Positions 44,671-52,462 of a stretch of DNA of 64,000 nucleotides are shown here, in pieces (the stretch's first letter is position 1; every line of letters starts with the position of its first letter). The DNA comes from an uncultured Lachnospiraceae bacterium (GTDB lineage: Bacteria > Bacillota > Clostridia > Lachnospirales > Lachnospiraceae): the NCBI GenBank assembly GCA_947650005.1, contig CANSTU010000010.1:1-64000 (forward strand), in the 5' to 3' direction. A program made the translations under genes and the position numbers. Below the pieces are notes generated by a model. It made no database searches, was not told where the DNA came from, and was given only the letters and a program-made list of their open reading frames with translations.

Positions 44671-44813
44671 TTTCTTTCCACTCCTTTTTCGTTATCTTCC
44701 GCGCCCAGCGCCTTTTCATACGTGTATTCGACATTTATTTCTCTTTAAAAGTGTCAGCTATAGAAAGCTCCCGCCTTACATGACGCCAGTCCCCCAATAC
44801 CCAACATAAAATC

Positions 44814-44842
44814 ATTATGCCTTAATATCTCTTCCACGTCAA
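44814..44842 (-). promoter_or_regulatory. Main promoter of the flagellar operon
   Basis: TTGACG, a 17-nt spacer and CATAAT on the minus strand form a good sigma-A-type promoter upstream of flgB. No other comparable promoter was noted across the next 26 kb. The leader is about 140 nt. The remaining gap (44,843-45,090) is AT-rich with no gene; no c-di-GMP riboswitch pattern was recognised. Confidence 0.65.
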
Positions 44843-45090
44843 GTACTTTACCTATTTTTCACGTAAAATTAACAACCAAATATTTTCCACAATTCACAAA
44901 TTAGTGATAACGTTTTTCCCCTTTTTCATCCCCCAAAAACCTTCCTTCCCGATTCTATGCGCCTCTTGAATATTACGCCCTATCCGTAGCCAAATCAGCC
45001 TTCTTTCAACCGTTACTGCTCGTCTACCCAACATAAATATGCCTGCAGAAGCGCTTTTATACTCCCTAAGCGTTCTTGATTTCAATACAT

Positions 45091-45122
45091 GCAAAAGCGG
45101 ACGGAGCTTAAACTCCGTCCGC
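45091..45122 (-). terminator. Terminator after the FliD-like gene
   Basis: GCGGACGGAG and CTCCGTCCGC form a 10-bp stem followed by TTTTG on the minus strand, 27 nt past the stop codon. It isolates the FliD-like gene from the flagellar operon promoter. Confidence 0.85.
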
Positions 45123-45149
45123 CCATGTACTCTAAAGATATCCCTCCGA

Positions 45150-46037
45150 TCAGGCAAGGATGTTCAGCATGGATACTGCATAATAATTGGTCAGATTGAA
45201 AGCTCCGCCTTTTGCAAAATTCGCAAACTGCATAAAAGAATCTGACATGGACGACGCCTTTGTGCTGCTGGCAGTGCTAGAAGCAGAAGAAGAACTGCTG
45301 CTCTGATTGGTACTGTCCGCGGAAGACGTAGAAGACGTTGTCTTGCCGTCCACGATCGTGTCAACCGGAGAATCCAGCACATAGGTGGCTCTGGATCCCA
45401 CCCGGTCCGCAATACCGTATTGGCCGCCGATGGCTTCCTTCACATGGCCGTAGGTCTCGCTGAGGGCCTTCCTCAACTTATCTTCGTCCACCTGCAGCTT
45501 CCCATTGGTGTCGACCTTCATGCCCAGGGTCTTTAATCCCTGCTCGGTGGGTATCATCCGTTTGAACGCTTCCAACTGGTTCGCCACACCGGAACCACGG
45601 CTTGCATTTGCCGACATATAAGATACGGTATCGTTATACTTATTGGCAAAATCCTTAACCGCTGCCACAATATCGTCCAATGCGCTCTCCGCCGCCTTCT
45701 TGGCCGCTTCGTCCGCATCGGGCTGATTGGCCGCCGCAAGCTTCTCTTCATACTTCTGGAACACATTATCCTTCTGGTATATCTGCAGTTTTCCTGCCGC
45801 CGCCTCCAGGTCTTCCAGCGTGGACTGATAGCCCATCAAAAAAGTGGAAGTGCTGGCATTGCTGCTGGTCACGTAGCTGTTAGAGCCGCTCGCAGAGCTC
45901 GTGCCGGACGTCTTGGATGTGGTACTGTTCTTAATCTGCTCTGCTTCCTTCTCGGCTTTTTCAACCCAGCTGGAACTGTTGAGCATTGAGTTATAATCAT
46001 AATAATTGTAACCCGATGAAACTCCACTAATTCCCAT
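45150..46037 (-). CDS. FliD-like flagellar protein
   Basis: The 295-residue protein resembles the C-terminal part of filament cap proteins: an alpha-helical stretch AAVKDFANKYNDTVSYMSAN (about 125-144), then LKTLGMKVDTNGKLQVDEDKL (in parts, about 168-190), which matches the FliD_C pattern. The N-terminus is Ser/Thr-rich, and the C-terminus has another Ser run before a hydrophobic end. It is much shorter than FliD (usually above 450), so it is a relative rather than the cap itself. The start follows GGAAAGGAG. A sigma-D-type promoter and a terminator make it a single-gene unit. Confidence 0.6.
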   Translation of the reverse strand: MGISGVSSGYNYYDYNSMLNSSSWVEKAEKEAEQIKNSTTSKTSGTSSASGSNSYVTSSNASTSTFLMGYQSTLEDLEAAAGKLQIYQKDNVFQKYEEKLAAANQPDADEAAKKAAESALDDIVAAVKDFANKYNDTVSYMSANASRGSGVANQLEAFKRMIPTEQGLKTLGMKVDTNGKLQVDEDKLRKALSETYGHVKEAIGGQYGIADRVGSRATYVLDSPVDTIVDGKTTSSTSSADSTNQSSSSSSASSTASSTKASSMSDSFMQFANFAKGGAFNLTNYYAVSMLNILA

Positions 46038-46200
46038 TTTTTTCTCCTTTCCGGTATTGAAATACCTGATTTATTTTCTATTGCGGAAAACCTCCGCATT
46101 GATGTAAAAGGATTCCCTTTCGCATCCTCCATGAATCGGCTGGCGGTCCGCCGGAGCATCCCTGCCGCCCTACGGACGCAGTCTTTCTACTTCACTTTAT

Positions 46201-46227
46201 ATATCGGCCGGATTCCTGGAGAAATAA
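46201..46227 (-). promoter_or_regulatory. Probable sigma-D promoter of the FliD-like gene
   Basis: The minus strand has GCCGATAT (46201-46208), an exact match to the SigD -10 consensus, with TTAT 15 nt upstream where TAAA is expected. It lies about 165 nt before the FliD-like start and just past the hydrogenase stop. The -35 half is weak. Confidence 0.6.
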
Positions 46228-46244
46228 GGCAGTATCTTTCCCTA

Positions 46245-47951
46245 TCAGCCGTGCGTATGCAGCAGATGATGGGACTTTTCCCCCAAAGGCTCGCCCAAAT
46301 ACTCCTCATACAGCCTGCGGACCTCTGGATTGTCGTGGGAAAACCGGATGGGACGTTGTTCGTCCAGGCGATACAGCTTCGGGCCCCTGGCATCCGCCAT
46401 TTCCACGCCGTCCGTAATCGGCTGGCCGCCGCCTCCAACGCAACCGCCGGGACAGGCCATCACTTCCACGAAATCGTAGGAAGCTTCCCCTCTGCGAATG
46501 TCCTCCATCAGCCTTTCCGCATTTTTCAGGCCGTTTACGGTGCACGTACGAATCGTTCGGCTTCCCAACCGGAAGGAAGCTTCCCTTCGGCCCTCAAATC
46601 CTCTCACATCCGAGAAGATGTCTGCCGGGGGATTCACGCCCTCCACACAATAATAAGCCGTCCGCAGCGCCGCTTCCATCACGCCTCCCGTGACGCCAAA
46701 AATCACGCCTGCGCCGGAGCTCTCTCCCAACGGAGAATCAAACGCCTCCTCCATCAACAGGTTCGGGGCGATGTGCTCCGCCCGAATGAGCCTGGCAAAT
46801 TCCCTAGTGGTGAGCACGATATCCACATCCGCTCCCGCCCCTGCGCTGTACATATCGGGCAGAGTGGCTTCCATCTTCTTGGAAACGCAGGGCATGATGG
46901 AAATGCTGCAGATTTTTTCCGGAGCAATGCCCATTTTCTTCGCAAAGTAGCTCTTCGTCACTGCCCCGAACATCTGCTGGGGCGATTTGGCTGTGGACAG
47001 GTTTCCCGCCAGTTCAGGATAACGGAACTTCAGGAAACGTACCCAGGCCGGGCAGCAGGAAGTGAACATGGGCCACCTCTTTTCATCCGGATCGGCCAGG
47101 CGCTTCAGCAGTTCATTCCCCTCTTCCATGATCGTTAAATCCGCGGAGAAGTTGGTGTCAAACACATAGTCAAAGCCGATCCGCCTAAGGGCCGCCACCA
47201 TCCTGCCCTCGGTTGCCATATGCCCGGGAAGGCCCACGGCTTCGCCCCAAGCCGCACGCACGGCCGGCGCCACCTGTACAACGGTCACCGTCTCCGGATC
47301 CGCCAGGGCCCGGAATACCTTAGCCGTATCGTCCCGCTCCCGCAGGGCTCCCGTAGGACAATGGGTAATACACTGGCCGCAAATGCTGCAGTCCGATTCC
47401 TCTATGATCCGATTCTGGGACACGTCCACGGTGGTGCGGGAACCCGTATTCTGCACATCCCAGATATGCAGCGCCTGCACCTTGTCGCAGATCTGCACAC
47501 AGCGCATACACTTGATACATTTCGTAAAATCACGGATCAGAGGAAATTCTGGATTCCAGGGCATCTGCGTGATTTCCTTCTTATAGGGTTCTTCAATGAT
47601 ACCCAGGTCATTAGAAAGCTTCTGAAGGTTACAGTTCCCGCTGCGCACACAAGTGGCGCAATTGCTGTTGTGCTGAGAAAGGATGAGCTCCACGTTAGTG
47701 CGCCTCACGGAACGCACCTTAGGAGAATTGGTGAAAAGCACCATTCCCTCTTCCACCGGATTGTTGCAGGCGGTCACCAATTTTACCTTTCCTTGCACCT
47801 CCACCACACAAACCTTACAGGCGCTGATCTCATTGATACCTTCCAGGTAGCACAGATGAGGAATTATGATTCCCACGGATGCCGCCGCCTTCATGATCGT
47901 GGTGCCCTCCGGCACGCTTATCTTCTTATTATCTATCGTAAGAGTTACCAT
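46245..47951 (-). CDS. [FeFe] hydrogenase catalytic subunit, NuoG-like N-terminus
   Basis: This 568-residue enzyme makes or uses H2. From the N-terminus: a [2Fe-2S] domain (C34, C45, C48, C62), a His-Cys3 [4Fe-4S] site (H94, C98, C101, C107), two [4Fe-4S] clusters (C145-C155 and C188-C198), and the H-cluster domain with TSCCPAW (C299, C300), MPCVSKKMEA (C355) and MACPGGCVGGGGQP. All H-cluster ligands are present. Its start overlaps the preceding NuoF/GltD-type gene by 7 nt, so the two likely form one NAD(P)-linked complex. Maturases HydE, HydF and HydG are not in the window. Confidence 0.95.
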   Translation of the reverse strand: MVTLTIDNKKISVPEGTTIMKAAASVGIIIPHLCYLEGINEISACKVCVVEVQGKVKLVTACNNPVEEGMVLFTNSPKVRSVRRTNVELILSQHNSNCATCVRSGNCNLQKLSNDLGIIEEPYKKEITQMPWNPEFPLIRDFTKCIKCMRCVQICDKVQALHIWDVQNTGSRTTVDVSQNRIIEESDCSICGQCITHCPTGALRERDDTAKVFRALADPETVTVVQVAPAVRAAWGEAVGLPGHMATEGRMVAALRRIGFDYVFDTNFSADLTIMEEGNELLKRLADPDEKRWPMFTSCCPAWVRFLKFRYPELAGNLSTAKSPQQMFGAVTKSYFAKKMGIAPEKICSISIMPCVSKKMEATLPDMYSAGAGADVDIVLTTREFARLIRAEHIAPNLLMEEAFDSPLGESSGAGVIFGVTGGVMEAALRTAYYCVEGVNPPADIFSDVRGFEGRREASFRLGSRTIRTCTVNGLKNAERLMEDIRRGEASYDFVEVMACPGGCVGGGGQPITDGVEMADARGPKLYRLDEQRPIRFSHDNPEVRRLYEEYLGEPLGEKSHHLLHTHG

Positions 47952-49795
47952 ATCGCTGCGCGGCCTCCTTTCAAGTTTCCGTATCCATAGTGATCACACC
48001 GCAGGCAGCGGCCCGCTTCCTGGGCAGCCTCCTCTTTGGTCATGCAGCGTTCGATCTCACAGAAGTCTCCCTTTCTCTCTCCTGCTTCTCTCTCCCGCAT
48101 GTTCACGCGTCCACAAGGCTTCTTATCCGCATAATTGACCTGCGGAATCTCCACGTCGCAGGGGATTACATGATGATACCCCAAATATTCGTCGATGTTG
48201 GCGGCTGCCACTTTGCCTGCCGCAATGGCCCGGATCACGGTCGCAGGGCCTGTCACGCAGTCCCCCCCTGCAAAAAAGCCGGGAATATTTCTCACCGTAC
48301 TCTCCTCCAGCGCCTCTATGGTGCCGCGTTGTACGGGCACGCCGGAATCCTCAAAGTGGCGGGATTCGATGCCCTGTCCCACAGCCACTACCACGATATC
48401 GCAGGGGATACGCATCATTTCCACTTCCGCTTTCATCGGACGGGCCCGTCCCCAAGCGTCAATGGGACCGATGATCTGGGGCTGTACCCAGAGGGCAGAC
48501 ACATTGCCCTTCTCATCCGCTTCCACGCGTATCGGCGCTTCCAGGCTATAAAGCTCCGCGCCCTCCGCGATGGCGCCTTCCACTTCCTCGGGCAGAGCCG
48601 TCATATCCGTTTGCCTCCTGCGATAGGCGATCCCTACCTTTTTCGCGCCCAGGCGAATGGCCGAGCGGGTGCAGTCCATGGCCACGTTTCCGCCGCCCAC
48701 CACCAGAACCGTTTTTCCCGTGAAATCCGGCGGATTCCCGTCTCCGATATTGCGCAGCATTTCCACCGCTGAGATGACGCCGTTAGCATCCTCTCCTTCT
48801 ATTCCGATTTTCTTGTCAATGTGGGCGCCGATGGCGATATAAACCGCATCGAACTCCTCCCGCAGGCGGCTTAGGGGAATATCGTTCTCGCCGTTCCCCA
48901 CGTTCACACCGGTATGTACCTCCACCCCGGTAGACAGGATGGCCTCAATATCCTCGTCCAGTCTCTCTCTGGGGAATCGGTAATTGGGAATACCATAACG
49001 CAACATGCCGCCCAGCTTGCTCTTCTGCTCAAAAACAACGGCATGATGGCCCATCAGCTCCAGATAATAAGCCGCGGAAAGGCCGCCCGGCCCGCCGCCC
49101 GCTATAGCGATCCGCTTTCCCGTGGAAGGCGCTTTTTCCGGAACCGGAACCGTATTTGCCCTGGCATGATCCACCGCCATGCGCTTCAGACCGCGAATAT
49201 TCACCGAACTGTCGATCATGTTCCTGCGGCAGCGCGCCTCGCAGGGATGCTCGCAGATCAAGGCGCAGGCCGTAGGGAAAGGATTATCCTTACGAATTAA
49301 ACGCACCGCGTCCGCATAACGTTCCTCTCCCACCAGGGCGATATAACCGGGTATATCCACGCCTGCAGGACACAGCGCCACACAAGGCACAGGCTGGGTG
49401 ATGGAATAGGCGCATTTCCCGTGTTCGATATGATAAATATAGTCGTCCCTGCAGCCCTCCAGACCGGCCAGTACCATATGTGCCGCCTCAAATCCGATGG
49501 CACAGTCCGCGGAATCAGTGATATTGTTCGCGGTTTCTTCGATCAGGCGCAGCGTTTCCATGGTGGCCGTACCCGCAAGAACTTCCTCTAAAAAGTTCTG
49601 AAGCTGGCCTAACCCGATCCGACAGGGCACGCATTTGCCGCAGGTCTGGGCATGGCACAGCTTCAGAAAAGACAGCTGCAGATCCACCGGACATAAGCCG
49701 GGCGGACTGGCTACGATGTGGCGTTCCAGATCTTTGTACAGCCGTTCCACCGTAAGCTGGGCCTGATCCGGTGTACTGATTTTCAATCGGCTCAT
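47945..49795 (-). CDS. NAD(P)-dependent oxidoreductase: NuoF-type iron-sulfur domain fused to GltD-like flavoprotein
   Basis: The 616-residue protein has an N-terminal segment (about 35-110) resembling the C-terminal 4Fe-4S part of NuoF/HydB (TCGKCVPCRIGLGQL), then a glutamate-synthase small-subunit-like module: CPAGVDIPGY and the Cys pattern CALICEHPCEARC, a FAD-binding GGGPGGLSAAYYLELMG and an NAD(P)-binding GGGNVAMDC. A further Cys pair is near the C-terminus (CLRCD). It should pass electrons between NAD(P)H and the coupled [FeFe] hydrogenase. The start at 49795 follows GGAAGG. Confidence 0.9.
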   Translation of the reverse strand: MSRLKISTPDQAQLTVERLYKDLERHIVASPPGLCPVDLQLSFLKLCHAQTCGKCVPCRIGLGQLQNFLEEVLAGTATMETLRLIEETANNITDSADCAIGFEAAHMVLAGLEGCRDDYIYHIEHGKCAYSITQPVPCVALCPAGVDIPGYIALVGEERYADAVRLIRKDNPFPTACALICEHPCEARCRRNMIDSSVNIRGLKRMAVDHARANTVPVPEKAPSTGKRIAIAGGGPGGLSAAYYLELMGHHAVVFEQKSKLGGMLRYGIPNYRFPRERLDEDIEAILSTGVEVHTGVNVGNGENDIPLSRLREEFDAVYIAIGAHIDKKIGIEGEDANGVISAVEMLRNIGDGNPPDFTGKTVLVVGGGNVAMDCTRSAIRLGAKKVGIAYRRRQTDMTALPEEVEGAIAEGAELYSLEAPIRVEADEKGNVSALWVQPQIIGPIDAWGRARPMKAEVEMMRIPCDIVVVAVGQGIESRHFEDSGVPVQRGTIEALEESTVRNIPGFFAGGDCVTGPATVIRAIAAGKVAAANIDEYLGYHHVIPCDVEIPQVNYADKKPCGRVNMREREAGERKGDFCEIERCMTKEEAAQEAGRCLRCDHYGYGNLKGGRAAIW

Positions 49796-49948
49796 TCTAA
49801 GATACCTTCCCTTTCTTTTGCCGTATACAGGCTTTGGTTTTCCCCTTCCATCAGCCTGTTTCACTTTGGATGCTTTTTCGGGCGGTATTTTGGGAATCCT
49901 GCATGGGACTTCAGGGCTTATGTAGCTTTTTTACCGCCATTTGATATA

Positions 49949-49976
49949 ATTATAGCACGGCTGATTCTCTTGTACT
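49949..49976 (-). promoter_or_regulatory. Candidate promoter of the hydrogenase pair
   Basis: A TATAAT box lies about 155 nt before the oxidoreductase start on the minus strand, with only a weak -35 match (TAGTAC) 16-17 nt upstream. No Rex-type operator was recognised. The rest of the gap (49,796-50,168) holds a palindrome and no gene. Confidence 0.35.
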
Positions 49977-50039
49977 AGAGGTTTCGTTGAAATTATCTTT
50001 ATGGTAAATTATCCCATTTTGGTTTGCTTCTAGCCCAGG

Positions 50040-50096
50040 ACAAACGCATGAATGCTCAGGCGCCATGGTATGGCTCCTGAGCATTCATGCGTTTGT
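50040..50096. repeat. 57-bp near-perfect palindrome with ACAAACGCATGAATG ends
   Basis: Two 21-bp perfect arms start with ACAAACGCATGAATGCTCAGG; the 15-nt centre itself pairs (GCCAT-GGT-ATGGC). The same terminal sequence bounds the repeat at 54268-54325. It lies between ispF and the hydrogenase promoter. There is no U-tract, so a terminator role is unlikely. Confidence 0.85.
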
Positions 50097-50168
50097 CCTA
50101 GGGCGAATACAGATAAAAGGGACAAATGTAGGAAGCCGAATGCAAAGAATTCTCAGATGACAGACATC

Positions 50169-50642
50169 TTATATTTCTTCCAAAAGGCAGACGGCCTGTG
50201 CGCAAATCCCTTCGCCGTTTCCAGTAAATCCTAACCCTTCCTCTGTGGTTGCCTTCACATTTACCCGATCGCAATCGATTTGAAGCGCGCCTGCGATATT
50301 TTGACGCATAGAATCTATATGCGGGCGCATTTTAGGCGCCTGGGCGATGATCGTAGCATCGATATTTTGAACCTGAAACCGCTTTTCGGACAGCAGTTCG
50401 GCTACCCGTTTTAACAGTTCCATGCTGCTGATTCCCCGATAGGATGGATCTGTATCCGGAAAATGTTTTCCGATGTCTCCCAATGCCGATGCCCCCAGCA
50501 GGGCATCCATGATGGCATGCAGCAGTACGTCCGCATCCGAATGTCCCAAAAGTCCCTTTTCCCAGGGGATCTCTACGCCCCCTAAGATCAATTTTCGCTC
50601 CGCCACAAGGCGGTGTACATCATATCCCATTCCAATCCGCAT
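50169..50642 (-). CDS. ispF: 2-C-methyl-D-erythritol 2,4-cyclodiphosphate synthase
   Basis: IspF cyclises CDP-methylerythritol phosphate in the non-mevalonate isoprenoid pathway. The 157-residue protein has the zinc ligands D8 and H10 in GYDVHRL and the third His in [13 protein letters not shown], and the conserved [10 protein letters not shown] and [17 protein letters not shown] segments. ATG at 50642 follows GAGGAG. It is full length; ispD is not adjacent. Confidence 0.96.
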   Translation of the reverse strand: MRIGMGYDVHRLVAERKLILGGVEIPWEKGLLGHSDADVLLHAIMDALLGASALGDIGKHFPDTDPSYRGISSMELLKRVAELLSEKRFQVQNIDATIIAQAPKMRPHIDSMRQNIAGALQIDCDRVNVKATTEEGLGFTGNGEGICAQAVCLLEEI

Positions 50643-50703
50643 CTTTCTCCTCTTCCTGCCGCCGCCAGACGGCTCACCATTTTCTGCGAAAGCGACTTTT
50701 GAA

Positions 50704-51222
50704 TCATAGCCGTTCTCTGATCAGGCGGTCGATTCGATTTGCCGTCTCTTCCGCTGTCAAGGCCGTATTATCCACCAGTTCCATAGGCGGCGAAGTCTTC
50801 CGTCCGTTCTGTCGCAGCCAGCGGTTAAAATCCAGGGAACTCTTTATCCAGCCTTCATCCCGGATTCCCCTTCCCCGACGCAGCCTTTCTTCCAAAACAT
50901 CCGGCTCGGCCACCACCGCGATGTAGTGGATACCTTTAAAATAACGTTTCGCTTCACAGCCTTCAAACTGTTGCGGTGTTCCGCAGCCGCATAGAACCAC
51001 CGGTTTGCCACACTGGGAGATTGATGCGCACAGCCTCATCCAGGTTTCCCGGTAATGTCGGTAGCCGTCCTGCGGCGTATCGTAATAGGTGCACCATAAC
51101 AGATCGCTTTCCATTACAATATAGTCCTCTTCTTTCTGAAACAGGATCTGCGCAGCAGACGACTTTCCTACACCGCTCGCTCCGCTCAAAATAAAAAGGC
51201 TCTCTTTTCTGGTAGGTTCCAT
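50704..51222 (-). CDS. P-loop nucleotide-binding protein, kinase-like
   Basis: The 172-residue protein has a Walker A motif GASGVGKSS near residues 14-22 and an adenylate/shikimate-kinase-like overall pattern, with a conserved [15 protein letters not shown] segment and a basic [13 protein letters not shown] lid-like region. The substrate is unknown; broader NTPase or tRNA-ligase-type kinases are alternatives. ATG at 51222 follows GGAGGGGGG, which comes from a hairpin repeat unit; the frame continues upstream through the repeat but is not favoured. ispF follows after 61 nt. Confidence 0.75.
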   Translation of the reverse strand: MEPTRKESLFILSGASGVGKSSAAQILFQKEEDYIVMESDLLWCTYYDTPQDGYRHYRETWMRLCASISQCGKPVVLCGCGTPQQFEGCEAKRYFKGIHYIAVVAEPDVLEERLRRGRGIRDEGWIKSSLDFNRWLRQNGRKTSPPMELVDNTALTAEETANRIDRLIRERL

Positions 51223-51226
51223 TTTA

Positions 51227-51268
51227 TCCCCCCTCCGCGCACTTTCACGCACATACCAATCAGGAGGG
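51227..51268 (-). repeat. Hairpin/Shine-Dalgarno unit before the P-loop gene
   Basis: A single diverged unit of the family: CTGATTGGTAT, stem GTGCGT-GAAA-GTGCGC (with G-U pairs), then GGAGGGGGG just upstream of the ATG at 51222. The loop codon position reads GAA, so the frame stays open into the gene. Confidence 0.7.
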
Positions 51269-51617
51269 TGATCGATTTGAAAAATCTTTTACCTTCCTCC
51301 CATTTTGCCGGCCCGATGTGCTACCAAGAATTGATTCTTCCAGTATATTCTAGCACATATCTTTCCCTTCTGCCACTCGTCAAGGAACCAAATATTTCTC
51401 TGAACGAAGACGCTGGAAAACGAATTTGGCATAACTTTTTTCAGATACTGTTTTATTTATGAGAAAAACAGCCGAAATAATAAGTATAGCCAGAACTTAA
51501 GCGCCTATCAAAACAGACGGAAGAAACAGCAGGAGCCAAAGGGCCGGGCGGTACATCCATGCGTTTGGCCTAAGGAAACAGGCGCCGTCATGCATATATA
51601 ATGGGGAGGGATCGTAT
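51269..51617. other. Intergenic region upstream of the Lys-rich protein gene
   Basis: This divergent gap of about 350 nt contains no gene. Near 51,555-51,570 there is CCATGCGTTTGGCCTA, similar to the ends of the two ACAAACGCATG palindromes but without a partner arm. TATATAAT at about 51,593 is too close to the ribosome-binding site to be a normal -10 box. Confidence 0.4.
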
Positions 51618-52322
51618 ATGAGCGTCAGCATAAGAGACTGGCAAGCCAAAACCGATGATACTAGGTATCAGCCAGCGCCATCAAAAGAGTCTGCCGATGA
51701 GAAAGAAAGGCTCGCCGCCATGCTGCAGCGTGAATCGGAAAAAAAGGAAAGTATTTTTGACACGTTTGCAAAATCCTCTGACAGTTCCGACAACAACTAT
51801 AAAGTGAGATCTTCCGCACCGGATGATTCTGTGGGCCAGCTCGCCGCTATGCTGGCCAGGGCAGAGACACGCATCGATGTCCAACAGGTTTCCTCCCGGG
51901 CCATTCGGGCGCTGACCAACTTGAAAATGTCAGCGGCCGCCTGTTCAGAAGGGGATGCAAAAAAGATAGCCAGCCAGATCAGGCGTATGGAAAAGCTGAT
52001 CAAACGGATCAAAAAGAAGTTGCAGCATCTGTCAAAAGAAGAACAAATCGAAAATAGAAAAAAACAGGCGGAAAAGAAACAGAACATGAAGAAAGCCGAA
52101 GAGCTCGACAAAGATCTGCGCGCCAGGCGCAATAAACGCCGCCGGGATGAACGCAACTACGCCACAAAAGAGATGGCGGAAGACGGAAAAAACACAGCCG
52201 CAGAGGTAACCGCTTCTGTGGCAGGGACAGGTGCAGCAGTCTCCACTCCTGATCTTTCCTCTTTCACCGATATGGGCGCCGTTCCCGCAGCGCAGAGCGT
52301 TTCCATCGACGTTACGGTTTAA
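51618..52322 (+). CDS. Hypothetical Lys/Ala-rich protein
   Basis: I do not recognise this 234-residue soluble protein. The first 90 residues are Ser/Asp/Lys-rich; about 95-165 form a very basic helical region (long Lys/Arg/Gln/Glu run, likely coiled coil); the end is Ala/Thr/Val-rich (about 190-234). No signal peptide or membrane segment is seen. The ATG follows GGGGAGGG. It is the only plus-strand gene between 16.7 and 57.9 kb. A cytoplasmic or structural role cannot be specified. Confidence 0.8.
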   Translation: MSVSIRDWQAKTDDTRYQPAPSKESADEKERLAAMLQRESEKKESIFDTFAKSSDSSDNNYKVRSSAPDDSVGQLAAMLARAETRIDVQQVSSRAIRALTNLKMSAAACSEGDAKKIASQIRRMEKLIKRIKKKLQHLSKEEQIENRKKQAEKKQNMKKAEELDKDLRARRNKRRRDERNYATKEMAEDGKNTAAEVTASVAGTGAAVSTPDLSSFTDMGAVPAAQSVSIDVTV

Positions 52323-52462
52323 AAAGAAGGGAGGCGATGGGGATAGAAATGTTTACTTTTAGGACGAATCCTGTTTGTAACATTTCTGCCCACATTGCCT
52401 GCCTAACTGAATAGAACAGCAGTCGAAAATAAATCTCACGTATTCAACTTCAATTTCCCCTT

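Noticed and set aside
44671-44813. c-di-GMP riboswitch in the flagellar operon leader
   Set aside because: The conserved GEMM core sequence was not found; only an ordinary promoter and short leader are visible.
45150-46037. Full FliD filament cap or flagellin
   Set aside because: Only the C-terminal FliD-like pattern is present; the length and N-terminus do not fit either family.
50040-50096. Rho-independent terminator for the hydrogenase or ispF side
   Set aside because: The stem has no U-tract on either strand and shares its ends with another repeat, so a repeat element is more likely.
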